Origin: Candidatus Fermentibacterota bacterium
GTDB lineage: Bacteria; JAFGKV01
Length of the DNA stretch: 43,257 bases
Direction of reading: 5' to 3'
Assembly (NCBI GenBank): GCA_016928395.1
Contig: JAFGKV010000072.1
Coordinates: forward strand, 1-43,257
The translations under genes were made by a program, and so were the position numbers. Shown in pieces: positions 33,182 through 41,079 of the stretch. The notes under the pieces are model-generated. The model was not told the origin of the DNA. It searched no databases and was given only the letters and a program-made list of their open reading frames with translations. Every line of letters begins with the position of its first letter. The first letter of the stretch is position 1.

Positions 33182-36100
33182 ATGCGGCTGGTCATCGTTG
33201 CGCTTCTCGTGAGCGGCCCGCTTGCGGCATACGAGCTTCACCTGAACTGCGGAGGCCCCGGGTTCACTTCGCCGTCTGGGGTGCAGTTTTGCGCCGATGC
33301 AGACTACACGCCCGGCGGCGCCGGTTTCACGGGCGGGGAATGCCTGCCACCCGCGTGGGATCCCATCGGCGGCACGCCCATGCCGGAGCTGTACGCCACA
33401 GGCCGGACCGGCTTCGATGCCTTCCTCGCCGATGTGCCCAACGGCCTCTATGTCATGACCCTGCATCTGTGCGAACTGGAGAAGTTCGGCCCAGGGCTTC
33501 GCGTGATGGGTCTTGTGGCGGAAGAGTCGTTTCGTGATACCGTCGACGTGTTCGCCGCGGCGAACCATGCCTATGCCCTCAGACTTTGCGATACGGTGAC
33601 CGTGGCCGACGGGCAGCTTACCCTGCGTCTGGAAAGCCTCTACCGACCGAACATCCTTTCCGGCTTGGAACTGGTGTCGTGCAGCCCGGACACCAGTGCG
33701 CCTGCGATCCCCCAGGGGTTCCTCTCTCGCAGCAGCTACAGATCAGCCCTGCTCACGTGGGACCTGCCTCCCGAGGGCGACGCGGCGGGCATTCTGGTCT
33801 ATCGGCGGCATAGTGGCCAGGAGCAATGCATCACGGCGGCGCCTGTACCGGTTCCGTTACTGCTCGACCATGCCATGCCGGGTCCCGCGAGCTATGCTCT
33901 CTGTGCCGTGGATGTCTTCGGCAATGCAAGCTCTGCGACGGCATGGATGGATGCCCAGCCCATGCTTCCGGAAGACTCTCCACTTCCCGTGTTCGGGATT
34001 GAAGTGGATCCGGCAGATCTCGCCATTCTCCAAGACGATCCGTGGACCGACACCTATGTCCCGGCTTCGTTTGTAGCGGAGGGGGCCATCTATGATCCCG
34101 CGGGGCTCCGCTTCCGGGGCAATGTCGGGAGGCGGTTCACGAAGAAGTCATACAAGATCCGCCTGGAAGATGAGTTGTTCCAGGGTCGGGGAATCGTGAA
34201 TCTGAACGCCGATTACGCCGATTGGTCCCTGCTTCGCAGTGCATTGTCGTTTGACCTCTTTTGGCGCGTGGCCGTTCGGCCGCCAGAAGCACAGCATGTG
34301 CACCTCGAACTGAACGGCCGCTTCGCCGGGGTGTACCTTGACGTGGAACAGCCCGACGAGCGATTCCTCATCCGCACGGGGCGCGATTCCACCGCCAGTA
34401 TCTACAAGTGCAACGGCAACCTTGGCCTGCTGCCAACACTCGGGGACTATCAGCGCTGCTATGACAAGAAGACGAACACGGGCACGGGGCATGATGACCT
34501 GATCGCCTTCATTGAGGCGATCAACCTGAGCTCCACCCAGGCTCTGCCTCCACTGCTGCTGCGCGGCGTGGATGTAGCCAGTTATCTTCGGTACTATGCG
34601 GTGATCGTGGCAACGGCCAACAATGACTTCACGGAAAGAAACTACTACCTGGTCCACGACGGCTCGCGGGACCGCTGGGAGGTTATTCCCTGGGACCTGG
34701 ATCTGACCTTCGGCCTGGGGTTTCCCTTCGCCTTCGAGGAGATCTGCAACCCGCCCATCGATGTCGGCACCCTGGCCAGCCCCCAGTGCATCGGCGGTGC
34801 CAACATGCTGCTGGACCGGGTGCTGGCCGTGCCCGCCTTCAAGAGCTTCTACGCGCGGCAACTGGAGCACTTGCTTTCGACTGACTTCACTCCCTCCGCC
34901 ATGGCAGCCAGAATCGAGTCTATCCACGGTCTCGTCGCCCCGGATGCCATGCTCGATGTGCTGAAACTCGGCAGGGAGGACAGTACCCTTTTCACAGGGT
35001 CGAAAGAGGAGCTGGTAGACTTCGTGGCCATGCGCCATGGCTACCTTCTGGGAGAACTGGCGATCTTTGCCCCCCCGGAGACTCTCTATGTGTTCCTGAA
35101 CGAGGTCCAGAGTGACAATCACGCTACCGCGGCAGATGAGGCCGGCGAGTTCGACCCCTGGCTGGAGCTATGGAACATGAGCCCCGGCGCCGTGAGCCTG
35201 GCCGGATGGGAGCTTCGTGTGGACGACTCCCCATGGATTCTTCCCGACACTGCCGTCGGGCCGGGGGGCCACCTGATGGTGTGGTTGGACGGCGAGCCTT
35301 CCGAGGGAGCGCTCCATTGCCCGTGGCGGCTTCAGGCCTCCGGAGGCCACATCCGCCTGGCACGCCCGGGCGGTGGGGCTGTGGATACCGTCACCGTCGG
35401 GGGGGTCGGGCAGGACCTCTCGCTGTGCCGCACGCCCGATGGGGCTTCCGTCTGGCGGGTGGGTTCACCCACGCCCGGCAACGCCAACCCGCTGGTCACG
35501 GGCATGCCGCCTCTGGTGAGCGACCTCATTCATTCCCCGGAGGTTCCCCTCCCTAACGGCTCGGTGACCATCTCAGCCCGAGTCACCGATCCCGATGACG
35601 ACCTCGCCTCCGTGCAACTTCTCCTGGATCACGGCGCCGGATTCTATCCCTCACCCATGTACGATGACGGCGCCCATGGTGATGGAACCGCAGGCGACGG
35701 CATATTCGGTGCAATCATGGATGTGGTGGAGGAGGGACTTCTCGTACGCTATGTCGTTCGCGCCGAGGATAGTTCCGGAGCGGTCACTGTCTACCCGTCT
35801 TCCCAGGCTCCCGCCATGTTCGTAGTCGGATTCCCGGTGCCCGTGCTCCGACTGAACGAGTTCATGGCCAGCAATGCCGGCACCGTAGTCGATGACCGGG
35901 AAGAGTATGATGACTGGGTCGAGCTCCACGCCCCGGGTCCGGCCGGCATCGGGGACCTCGCCCTCTTCCTGACCGATGATTTGAGCAGGCCAGACAAGTG
36001 GCATCTCCCGCCTGAAACTGAGGTGGGACCCGGCGGATTCCTGCTCTTGTGGGCGGATGGTCAGCCCGAGCAAGGCCCCCTCCATATGCCGTTTCGGCTT

Positions 36101-36616
36101 GATGCCGCGGGTGAGGAGCTGGGGCTCTTCTTCGAGGCGCGGGGGATCTTCGTGCAGCTCGATGGCCTCACCTTTGGATCCCAGACGACCGATGTCTCCT
36201 TCGGCCGGTTTCCCGACGCCACCGGTCCGTGGGGCCAGACTGTGACCCCGACCCCGGGCGCTGCCAACGCACCCTTGGATGCTGGCCCACCGGGTGACAG
36301 CGTACTTCCGGTTAGCCTGTCCCTGGAGGCTGTGTGGCCCAATCCTGCACGGTCACTGCTGTCTCTTTGCGTCGGCGTGCCTCAGACGGGTCAGGTCTCG
36401 CTCCGTTTCTACGATCTTGCGGGCAGGGTAGTCTCCCGGCCATGGGACGGCGAGTTAGCCGCAGGCCGGCATACGCTGGTGGTTCCGGTGAACCTGCCGT
36501 CCGGGCTCTATGTGGCGGCGGTGCAGGGATCGGGAGGCCGTAGCTCGCGAAGGGTCGTCGTCGCCCCGGAGGCCGGGTTCCAACCTTTCGCGTCGTCTAA
36601 CCGTCTTACCCGGTGA
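33182..36616 (+). CDS. secreted CotH-type protein with malectin-like, lamin-tail and FlgD-like domains
   Basis: A 1144-residue exported protein. The signal peptide (about 1-16) is followed by a malectin-like region (about 17-160: LHLNCGGPGFTSPSG to GLELVS), an FN3-like region (about 175-250), and a CotH kinase-like domain (about 275-540: RFRGNVGRRFTKKSYKIRL, LELNGRFAGVYLDVEQPDER, and the metal-binding WDLDLTFG at 504-511). Two lamin-tail-like domains follow (FLNEVQSDNHA and RLNEFMASNAGTVVDDRE), then a FlgD-like C terminus (FYDLAGRVVS). CotH proteins phosphorylate or otherwise bind surface proteins; activity here is inferred. The ATG at 33182 is preferred over an upstream GTG because TGAGGT lies five bases ahead of it. 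It follows the transglycosylase gene by 40 bp. Confidence 0.88.
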   Translation: MRLVIVALLVSGPLAAYELHLNCGGPGFTSPSGVQFCADADYTPGGAGFTGGECLPPAWDPIGGTPMPELYATGRTGFDAFLADVPNGLYVMTLHLCELEKFGPGLRVMGLVAEESFRDTVDVFAAANHAYALRLCDTVTVADGQLTLRLESLYRPNILSGLELVSCSPDTSAPAIPQGFLSRSSYRSALLTWDLPPEGDAAGILVYRRHSGQEQCITAAPVPVPLLLDHAMPGPASYALCAVDVFGNASSATAWMDAQPMLPEDSPLPVFGIEVDPADLAILQDDPWTDTYVPASFVAEGAIYDPAGLRFRGNVGRRFTKKSYKIRLEDELFQGRGIVNLNADYADWSLLRSALSFDLFWRVAVRPPEAQHVHLELNGRFAGVYLDVEQPDERFLIRTGRDSTASIYKCNGNLGLLPTLGDYQRCYDKKTNTGTGHDDLIAFIEAINLSSTQALPPLLLRGVDVASYLRYYAVIVATANNDFTERNYYLVHDGSRDRWEVIPWDLDLTFGLGFPFAFEEICNPPIDVGTLASPQCIGGANMLLDRVLAVPAFKSFYARQLEHLLSTDFTPSAMAARIESIHGLVAPDAMLDVLKLGREDSTLFTGSKEELVDFVAMRHGYLLGELAIFAPPETLYVFLNEVQSDNHATAADEAGEFDPWLELWNMSPGAVSLAGWELRVDDSPWILPDTAVGPGGHLMVWLDGEPSEGALHCPWRLQASGGHIRLARPGGGAVDTVTVGGVGQDLSLCRTPDGASVWRVGSPTPGNANPLVTGMPPLVSDLIHSPEVPLPNGSVTISARVTDPDDDLASVQLLLDHGAGFYPSPMYDDGAHGDGTAGDGIFGAIMDVVEEGLLVRYVVRAEDSSGAVTVYPSSQAPAMFVVGFPVPVLRLNEFMASNAGTVVDDREEYDDWVELHAPGPAGIGDLALFLTDDLSRPDKWHLPPETEVGPGGFLLLWADGQPEQGPLHMPFRLDAAGEELGLFFEARGIFVQLDGLTFGSQTTDVSFGRFPDATGPWGQTVTPTPGAANAPLDAGPPGDSVLPVSLSLEAVWPNPARSLLSLCVGVPQTGQVSLRFYDLAGRVVSRPWDGELAAGRHTLVVPVNLPSGLYVAAVQGSGGRSSRRVVVAPEAGFQPFASSNRLTR

Positions 36617-36664
36617 AGACCCTCGGGCACCCTCAGGGGCCCGAACTCACCGGAAGGACTGATC

Positions 36665-37300
36665 ATGCACGGCGATTGCGAACCCCTCAACCTGAACGAC
36701 TTCGTGGACGGCGCGCTGCCGCGCGAAAAGCGGCGGGAGATAGCGCGACATCTGCGGGTATGCGCCGAGTGCCGTGCTGAGGTGGGCTGGCTGAGATCCC
36801 TGCGCGCAGAGGTGCGGAGCATGCCAACGGCCCTGCCTCCCCGGCATGACCTCTGGCAGGGAATCCGAGCGCGCACTGCTGCAGCGCCACGGCGGCGGGC
36901 TGCGAGCATTCGTCTCGAGCGGCGGGTCATTCTCCACCCGGCGTGGGCATGGGCGTTCAGTGTCGGGGTCTGTGTGCTGTTCACCCTTATCGCCCCATGG
37001 AGCCAGGCCCCAATGATGGCATCCCGCCTCGTGGGCTGCGACGGCGGGAGCTTGGCCGGCTACGAGCCGGCGAGCGTCCTGGGCAACCGGCCTGCGGTTG
37101 AAGTCAAAGCGGTCATGTCCCGTCACATCGATATGGTGGACGACGCCATCGGCCAGCTCTTTGCCGCACTCCGGGAAGATCCGACGGATCTGAGACTCGT
37201 CCGCATGCTCCGCCAGGAGTTCCAACGCAAGGTCTCTCTCGTTCGAAACACGGCACGGCTCATGGATGAGATGGATGCCGCAGTACCCACCACCAGTTAG
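36665..37300 (+). CDS. zf-HC2 anti-sigma factor
   Basis: A 211-residue single-pass membrane protein. The N-terminal zinc-binding anti-sigma (ZAS) motif is His29-x3-Cys33-x2-Cys36 in ARHLRVCAECRAE, with Cys5 as a likely fourth ligand. A transmembrane helix spans about 92-111 (PAWAWAFSVGVCVLFTLIA). The C-terminal part would be periplasmic and sense envelope state. Such proteins sequester an ECF sigma factor on the inner face of the membrane. No sigma factor gene is adjacent, which is unusual; the upstream neighbour is the CotH protein (gap 48 bp) and the next gene is a DUF4097 protein (gap 10 bp). GGAAGGA precedes the ATG. Confidence 0.85.
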   Translation: MHGDCEPLNLNDFVDGALPREKRREIARHLRVCAECRAEVGWLRSLRAEVRSMPTALPPRHDLWQGIRARTAAAPRRRAASIRLERRVILHPAWAWAFSVGVCVLFTLIAPWSQAPMMASRLVGCDGGSLAGYEPASVLGNRPAVEVKAVMSRHIDMVDDAIGQLFAALREDPTDLRLVRMLRQEFQRKVSLVRNTARLMDEMDAAVPTTS

Positions 37301-37310
37301 GAGGATTCCG

Positions 37311-38189
37311 ATGCACTTCAGAACCAGCCTCGCGGCCTTCGCCATTCTCGGCGTGTGGGGGTGCGCCGCTATGGCGGCTGACACGCCGGTCAACCTTAGC
37401 AAGCCAGCCTCACCAGACGGATCGGTGAAGATCGAGAATGTGGCGGGGTCCATCCGGGTTGTCGGGTGGGACATGAAGGAAATCAAGGTCACCGGCACGG
37501 CCGGCGAGGGAGTCGAGGCGGTCGACTTCACCGTCAGCGGCAGCCGGGCCACCATCGAGGTGAAGCTCAAGAAGGGCTTCAAGGGGAGCCGGGGCAAGGC
37601 CGATTTGGAGATCAGCATTCCCAAGGCCAGCGCGGTAGTGGTCGAGACCGTGAGCGCCGACATCGATGTGTCTGGGCTCGAGCGATCGGTGGATCTGGAG
37701 AGCGTTAGCGGGAGCGTCACCCTATCGGGGCGAGCTCGCGATGTGAAGGTCGAAACGGTGAGCGGCAATGTGACACTCAAGGGCGCCATCGAGAAGGTGA
37801 AGGCGGAATCGGTGAGCGGCACCCTGCGGCTGCAGGAGGTCGCGGGAGAGGTTGATGCCTCCACGGTGAGCGGCGCCATCGAGGTGTTGGGACGGGAGAT
37901 CACTGGCGCATCGTGCGAATCAGTATCGGGTTCGGTGGTGTTCGCCGGTCCGCTGACCCGCGGCAGCCGTTACTCCTTCGACTCTTTCAGCGGCAATGTC
38001 ACGCTCCGGCTCCCTGCAGACACCGATGCCGATGTGTCCATGTCGACGTTCAGCGGCAAGGCGGTAAACGAGATTCAGGGAACCAGAGTCTCCGGCAAGG
38101 ACGCCTCGTTCGTGCTGGGCGACGGCGGCGCCAAGGTGACCATCGACACCTTCAGCGGCAATGCCCTGATCGAGCCACTGACCCAGTAG
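37311..38189 (+). CDS. DUF4097-type exported beta-repeat protein
   Basis: A 292-residue exported protein. The signal peptide (about 1-23) ends AAMA; GVWGC could be read as a poor lipobox. The rest is a series of short strands around VSGxV, for example LESVSGSVTLSGRA, VETVSGNVTLKGA, VSGTLRLQEVAG and FDSFSGNVTLRLPAD, which is the DUF4097/LiaG-like right-handed beta-helix or stacked-strand pattern. Function is unknown; members often lie next to envelope-stress regulators, as here after the anti-sigma factor. TTAGGAGG overlaps the stop of the preceding gene, so the two are translated together. A strong hairpin follows. Confidence 0.88.
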   Translation: MHFRTSLAAFAILGVWGCAAMAADTPVNLSKPASPDGSVKIENVAGSIRVVGWDMKEIKVTGTAGEGVEAVDFTVSGSRATIEVKLKKGFKGSRGKADLEISIPKASAVVVETVSADIDVSGLERSVDLESVSGSVTLSGRARDVKVETVSGNVTLKGAIEKVKAESVSGTLRLQEVAGEVDASTVSGAIEVLGREITGASCESVSGSVVFAGPLTRGSRYSFDSFSGNVTLRLPADTDADVSMSTFSGKAVNEIQGTRVSGKDASFVLGDGGAKVTIDTFSGNALIEPLTQ

Positions 38190-38202
38190 TCCTGTCGGCA
38201 CA

Positions 38203-38233
38203 GGAGGCTGGGAGCATTAGGCTCTCAGCCTCC
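38203..38233. terminator. bidirectional terminator between convergent genes
   Basis: GGAGGCTGGGAGC (38203-38215) pairs with GCTCTCAGCCTCC (38221-38233) across ATTAG, with one G-U pair. It lies 14 bp after the DUF4097 stop and 12 bp before the stop of the facing gene at 38245. A further 16-bp perfect palindrome (CGGGCCGATCGGCCCG, 38249-38264) overlaps the end of that gene. Confidence 0.75.
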
Positions 38234-38244
38234 GACCTCTCTCG

Positions 38245-39975
38245 TCACCGGGCCGATCGGCCCGACGCCGATGGCGGGGTGCTCTTTCTCGACCTGTCTC
38301 CAGGGAAAGGCGGTAGCCTCCGTCGTCGGAGGCGGCCATCGATCATGCTGAGTCTATCGGCATGGGCGAAGGTATGCACTCCCACGATACGCGGATTCCA
38401 CCGGGGCTCGATCATGTCGACTTCCCGCTCCTCATACTCCTCTTCGTCTAACCTGACGATCTTGTTCATTCTGATGCCGTAGCCATAGCCCATGCTGCCG
38501 TCCTGGGAGGGGCGGTAGAGCTGGCCGTCGTACAGGAAGATCCTGCCTGCCGGCCGGGCTCTTCGCACGTCGGACACAATGGGATTTTGGGGATGCGGAG
38601 TCCACTCCTCGCTGAGCGGCGTGTCGGCGCTGAAGAGGAACAGCTCGTCTTCGATCGATGCTCCCCGGTTTTCTTTCATGTTCGCGAAAAGCCACCACCT
38701 GGCGCCGTGGTGCAGCAGCGTGGCATCCACCGCCTCCACTCCTGTCATGAGATTCGCGCAGAACTCCCACTCACGGGGAAACTGGACGCATCGGTATGCT
38801 TCGATGGTCCCGTTCTCCATGGATTCTGGAATCATGTAGTACTGTCCCCGCCACTCGAATACGAAGGGGTATGACAAGTGATACGGCCTCTCCAGAACCC
38901 GAACAGGATCTCCATATGCCCCATGTTCGTCCATCACCATGACTGAGACATGCCCCTTGCCGCGGCCGTAGAGGAACTCCTCGAAGAAGATGTAGTAGTT
39001 GCCATCTCTGTGAATGACGTGGGGGTCTGCCCAGAACCTGTCCCGCGGCGGGACTATGGGCCGGTACCGGCGAAACGACGTCGAGAGGTCGTCTCGAAGG
39101 TCGCACAGGAGAATCCACTGCTCATACGAGAGCCATTCCTTGAGCTTGGATCTCGCATACCCACACCAATGCCTCAGTAGGAGAGGGAGGAACTCGGCAT
39201 TGCTCGGCTGCACGTAGAGGGGATGAGAGTAGAAGGCCAGGCTCCGGTTCTCGGCCCTTACGCGTGCCCGAAAGCGTTCCGGTCCCCGGCGCAGCTCTTC
39301 CAGGAGCCTGGGCACAAGCGACAGCGACTTCCAGTAGTAGTTATTGCAGTTGCGGTTCACCGAGAGCTGATCCGTGGCCGAGTATGACCGGCATAGGACC
39401 ACGCCATTGTCCAAATCCGGCGTCAGTACTTGCACCACCGAGCCGGTGGTCGGATGGTGCTCCATGACTTCCCAGAACCCGGGCGGGGCACCCCGGTTGA
39501 TTCGATTGTCCCCATGATGGAAAGACCAGATACCGTGCTGTGCGCTCTGGAGGATTCTCCCCTTCAAGATCCTGAACCCGAAGCGGAGGAATACATCGAT
39601 GCCGTGAGGCTCGATCCGGGCGTTGTCCTCATCGGAGATGGTGTCGCAGAACCGTGTCTGCCGGGGAGTGACCGTCATTCGGGCAACCCCGGTCAGGAGG
39701 GGTTCGGCATCCATGGGTTCGAAGGCCTCGGGATTCTGCCGGAACAGGCGCCGATCAAGACGTTCATAGGCCATGTAGAGCAGGAAGCGCCGGTTGCGCC
39801 AGAATTTGGCCAGAATGCTTTGCCTGGGTTTCTCGGCCCCGTTGAGCACGATGAGGCTCACGGCAGCATAGTCTGAGTTCACTATCCTCTTGAGCATCTC
39901 GAATGCCCAGGCAGGCAGCTCGGTGGAGTCCATCAGGAGCCCGACTTTCAGGGGCTTGTTGTGCTCGTTGTCCAC
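38245..39975 (-). CDS. formyltransferase-like domain fused to GINT1-type glycan domain
   Basis: A 576-residue protein without a signal peptide. The N-terminal part (about 8-260) resembles the methionyl-tRNA-formyltransferase fold (VGLLMDSTELPAWAFEML, GIWSFHHGD, NRGAPPGFWEVMEHHPTTGS, LTPDLDNGVV). The catalytic His and Asp have counterparts, but the catalytic Asn is replaced by Ser in GIWSFH. The C-terminal half (about 300-550) has the five-bladed pattern of glucosamine inositolphosphorylceramide transferase N-terminal domains (RFWADPHVIHRDGNYYIFFE, SYPFVFEWRGQYYMIPES, DATLLHHGARWWLFANM). A role in formylating a sugar for a surface glycan is plausible. The start is a GTG at 39975 with AGGAGG six bases upstream; the longer frame lacks a signal. 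It has a good sigma70-like promoter at 40062-40090. Confidence 0.8.
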   Translation of the reverse strand: MDNEHNKPLKVGLLMDSTELPAWAFEMLKRIVNSDYAAVSLIVLNGAEKPRQSILAKFWRNRRFLLYMAYERLDRRLFRQNPEAFEPMDAEPLLTGVARMTVTPRQTRFCDTISDEDNARIEPHGIDVFLRFGFRILKGRILQSAQHGIWSFHHGDNRINRGAPPGFWEVMEHHPTTGSVVQVLTPDLDNGVVLCRSYSATDQLSVNRNCNNYYWKSLSLVPRLLEELRRGPERFRARVRAENRSLAFYSHPLYVQPSNAEFLPLLLRHWCGYARSKLKEWLSYEQWILLCDLRDDLSTSFRRYRPIVPPRDRFWADPHVIHRDGNYYIFFEEFLYGRGKGHVSVMVMDEHGAYGDPVRVLERPYHLSYPFVFEWRGQYYMIPESMENGTIEAYRCVQFPREWEFCANLMTGVEAVDATLLHHGARWWLFANMKENRGASIEDELFLFSADTPLSEEWTPHPQNPIVSDVRRARPAGRIFLYDGQLYRPSQDGSMGYGYGIRMNKIVRLDEEEYEEREVDMIEPRWNPRIVGVHTFAHADRLSMIDGRLRRRRLPPFPGDRSRKSTPPSASGRSAR

Positions 39976-40032
39976 TGATGGGCCTCCTGGGCGGTTCACA
40001 AACGGCGAATCCCGTTCTGGGTCGGCGGGTTG

Positions 40033-40055
40033 CCGCGTCCGGTCACGGGACGCGG
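40033..40055 (-). promoter_or_regulatory. 5' leader hairpin of the formyltransferase transcript
   Basis: CCGCGTCC (40033-40040) pairs perfectly with GGACGCGG (40048-40055) across 7 bases. It begins about 7 bases downstream of the -10 box of the promoter at 40062-40090, so it should sit at or next to the 5' end of the RNA. Confidence 0.45.
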
Positions 40056-40061
40056 GCGTCA

Positions 40062-40090
40062 AGTATAGGCATTGGTATGGCCTCAATCAA
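40062..40090 (-). promoter_or_regulatory. sigma70-like promoter of the formyltransferase gene
   Basis: On the minus strand, TTGATT (40090-40085), a 17-bp spacer and TATACT (40067-40062). The boxes and spacing are near the classical sigma70 form. The leader to the GTG start at 39975 is about 80 bases. This differs in kind from the direct-repeat elements before the secretome blocks. Confidence 0.6.
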
Positions 40091-40142
40091 CCGCCGGGAC
40101 TCAACCCGTCCCACGCAGCGCCGCCGCATCGATTGTACCGCG

Positions 40143-40169
40143 TAGGTCTCATAGGTCCCATGCGACGTA
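40143..40169. repeat. 9-bp tandem repeat (TAGGTCYCA)
   Basis: TAGGTCTCA (40143-40151), TAGGTCCCA (40152-40160) and the degenerate TGCGACGTA (40161-40169) follow each other in the gap between the methyltransferase stop and the formyltransferase promoter. Short arrays of this type, with a TAGGTCC core, are seen in intergenic DNA of diverse bacteria. Confidence 0.5.
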
Positions 40170-40231
40170 TGCAGGCTACATCCCCCTCTTCTGCCTCTAC
40201 CTCGGCGCGGCCCCACTGAAGCCTCCGCTCC

Positions 40232-40993
40232 TCATACCTCGGCAGCCCTGCTGCTGCCGCCCCTGGCCAAGACCGCGCACAGGCTAAGGGTGCCTTCCCT
40301 TCCGCCGGCCCTGGTGGCGAACGCGACCTTCAGCGCGGCGCCTCCGGCAAGATCCGCCAGTTCGGTCGTGTCGATCCAGTGACAGTAGCGGTATGCGCCG
40401 CTTCCTCGCCAACCCAAAAGCGCATCGTTGGGATCCACGTCGCCTTCGTCGATCCCGGCGACGCTCCACGAAACGAGCTTCCTCCGCATCCGCTCGTTGT
40501 CCAGGAATTGCCATGTAGACACCAGGATCCTGCCCGCCGGCGCCATCAACCCTTCCGCGCGCCCAAGCATGGCCTGACGAGCCTGGGCCGTGGGTATATG
40601 ATGAAGGAGGGCCAGAAGCAGTACCGTGTCGAAGAGGGGGGCGATGCCTGCCTGTCGCAGCACGGCTGATGGGTCGGCATTCACCACATCGCACTGCAAG
40701 AACGAGACGGATCCCGCCCCGGGCGTGGTCATGCCTTCCCGCGCCTCATCGAGAAGTGTTGCTGATGCATCTACTCCCACATAGCTGCCGCCCCACCCCC
40801 GTGCCGCGAGCAGCCGTGCCACCCTTCCGTTCCCACACCCAAGATCCAGCACCCTTGCGCGGGCCGGGACCCACGGTATAATCCACTCAAGCTCAGAGCC
40901 TGAGGGCGAACGGGTGTCGCTGAACTCCCGGGCGTGATCTTCATAGAAAGCCCTGTTGATCTCCAGGAGACGCCGAGCCGTATCGGGGCTCAT
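40232..40993 (-). CDS. Trm9/ALKBH8-like SAM-dependent methyltransferase
   Basis: A 253-residue class I methyltransferase. Motif I is VLDLGCGNGR (48-57); the acidic loop after strand 2 is YVGVDAS (71-77); motif IV/post-I includes LLALLHHIPT (His131, His132). The N-terminal FYEDHAREFSDTR (16-28) resembles the HFSxTR signature of Trm9 and the ALKBH8 methyltransferase domain, and later segments (ILVSTWQF, LLGWRGSGAYRYCHW, ELADLAGG) match that family's layout. Trm9 methylates carboxymethyluridine at tRNA position 34. The gene is divergent from an Elp3 gene across 86 bp, the enzyme that makes that very substrate. The start at 40993 has AGGGG seven bases ahead; an upstream GTG at 41023 is less likely. 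A general small-molecule methyltransferase is the alternative. Confidence 0.75.
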   Translation of the reverse strand: MSPDTARRLLEINRAFYEDHAREFSDTRSPSGSELEWIIPWVPARARVLDLGCGNGRVARLLAARGWGGSYVGVDASATLLDEAREGMTTPGAGSVSFLQCDVVNADPSAVLRQAGIAPLFDTVLLLALLHHIPTAQARQAMLGRAEGLMAPAGRILVSTWQFLDNERMRRKLVSWSVAGIDEGDVDPNDALLGWRGSGAYRYCHWIDTTELADLAGGAALKVAFATRAGGREGTLSLCAVLARGGSSRAAEV

Positions 40994-41079
40994 CGCCGAG
41001 CCCCTGGTCGGGCGCAAAGCCACGATTCTGCGGGCGTCGATGGCGCCAGGAACCCCGCGCCGATGGGAACGAGGACACG

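Noticed and set aside
34148-35122. Minus-strand open frame of 324 codons
   Set aside because: It lies inside the CotH gene, whose domains are clear, and shows no family features.
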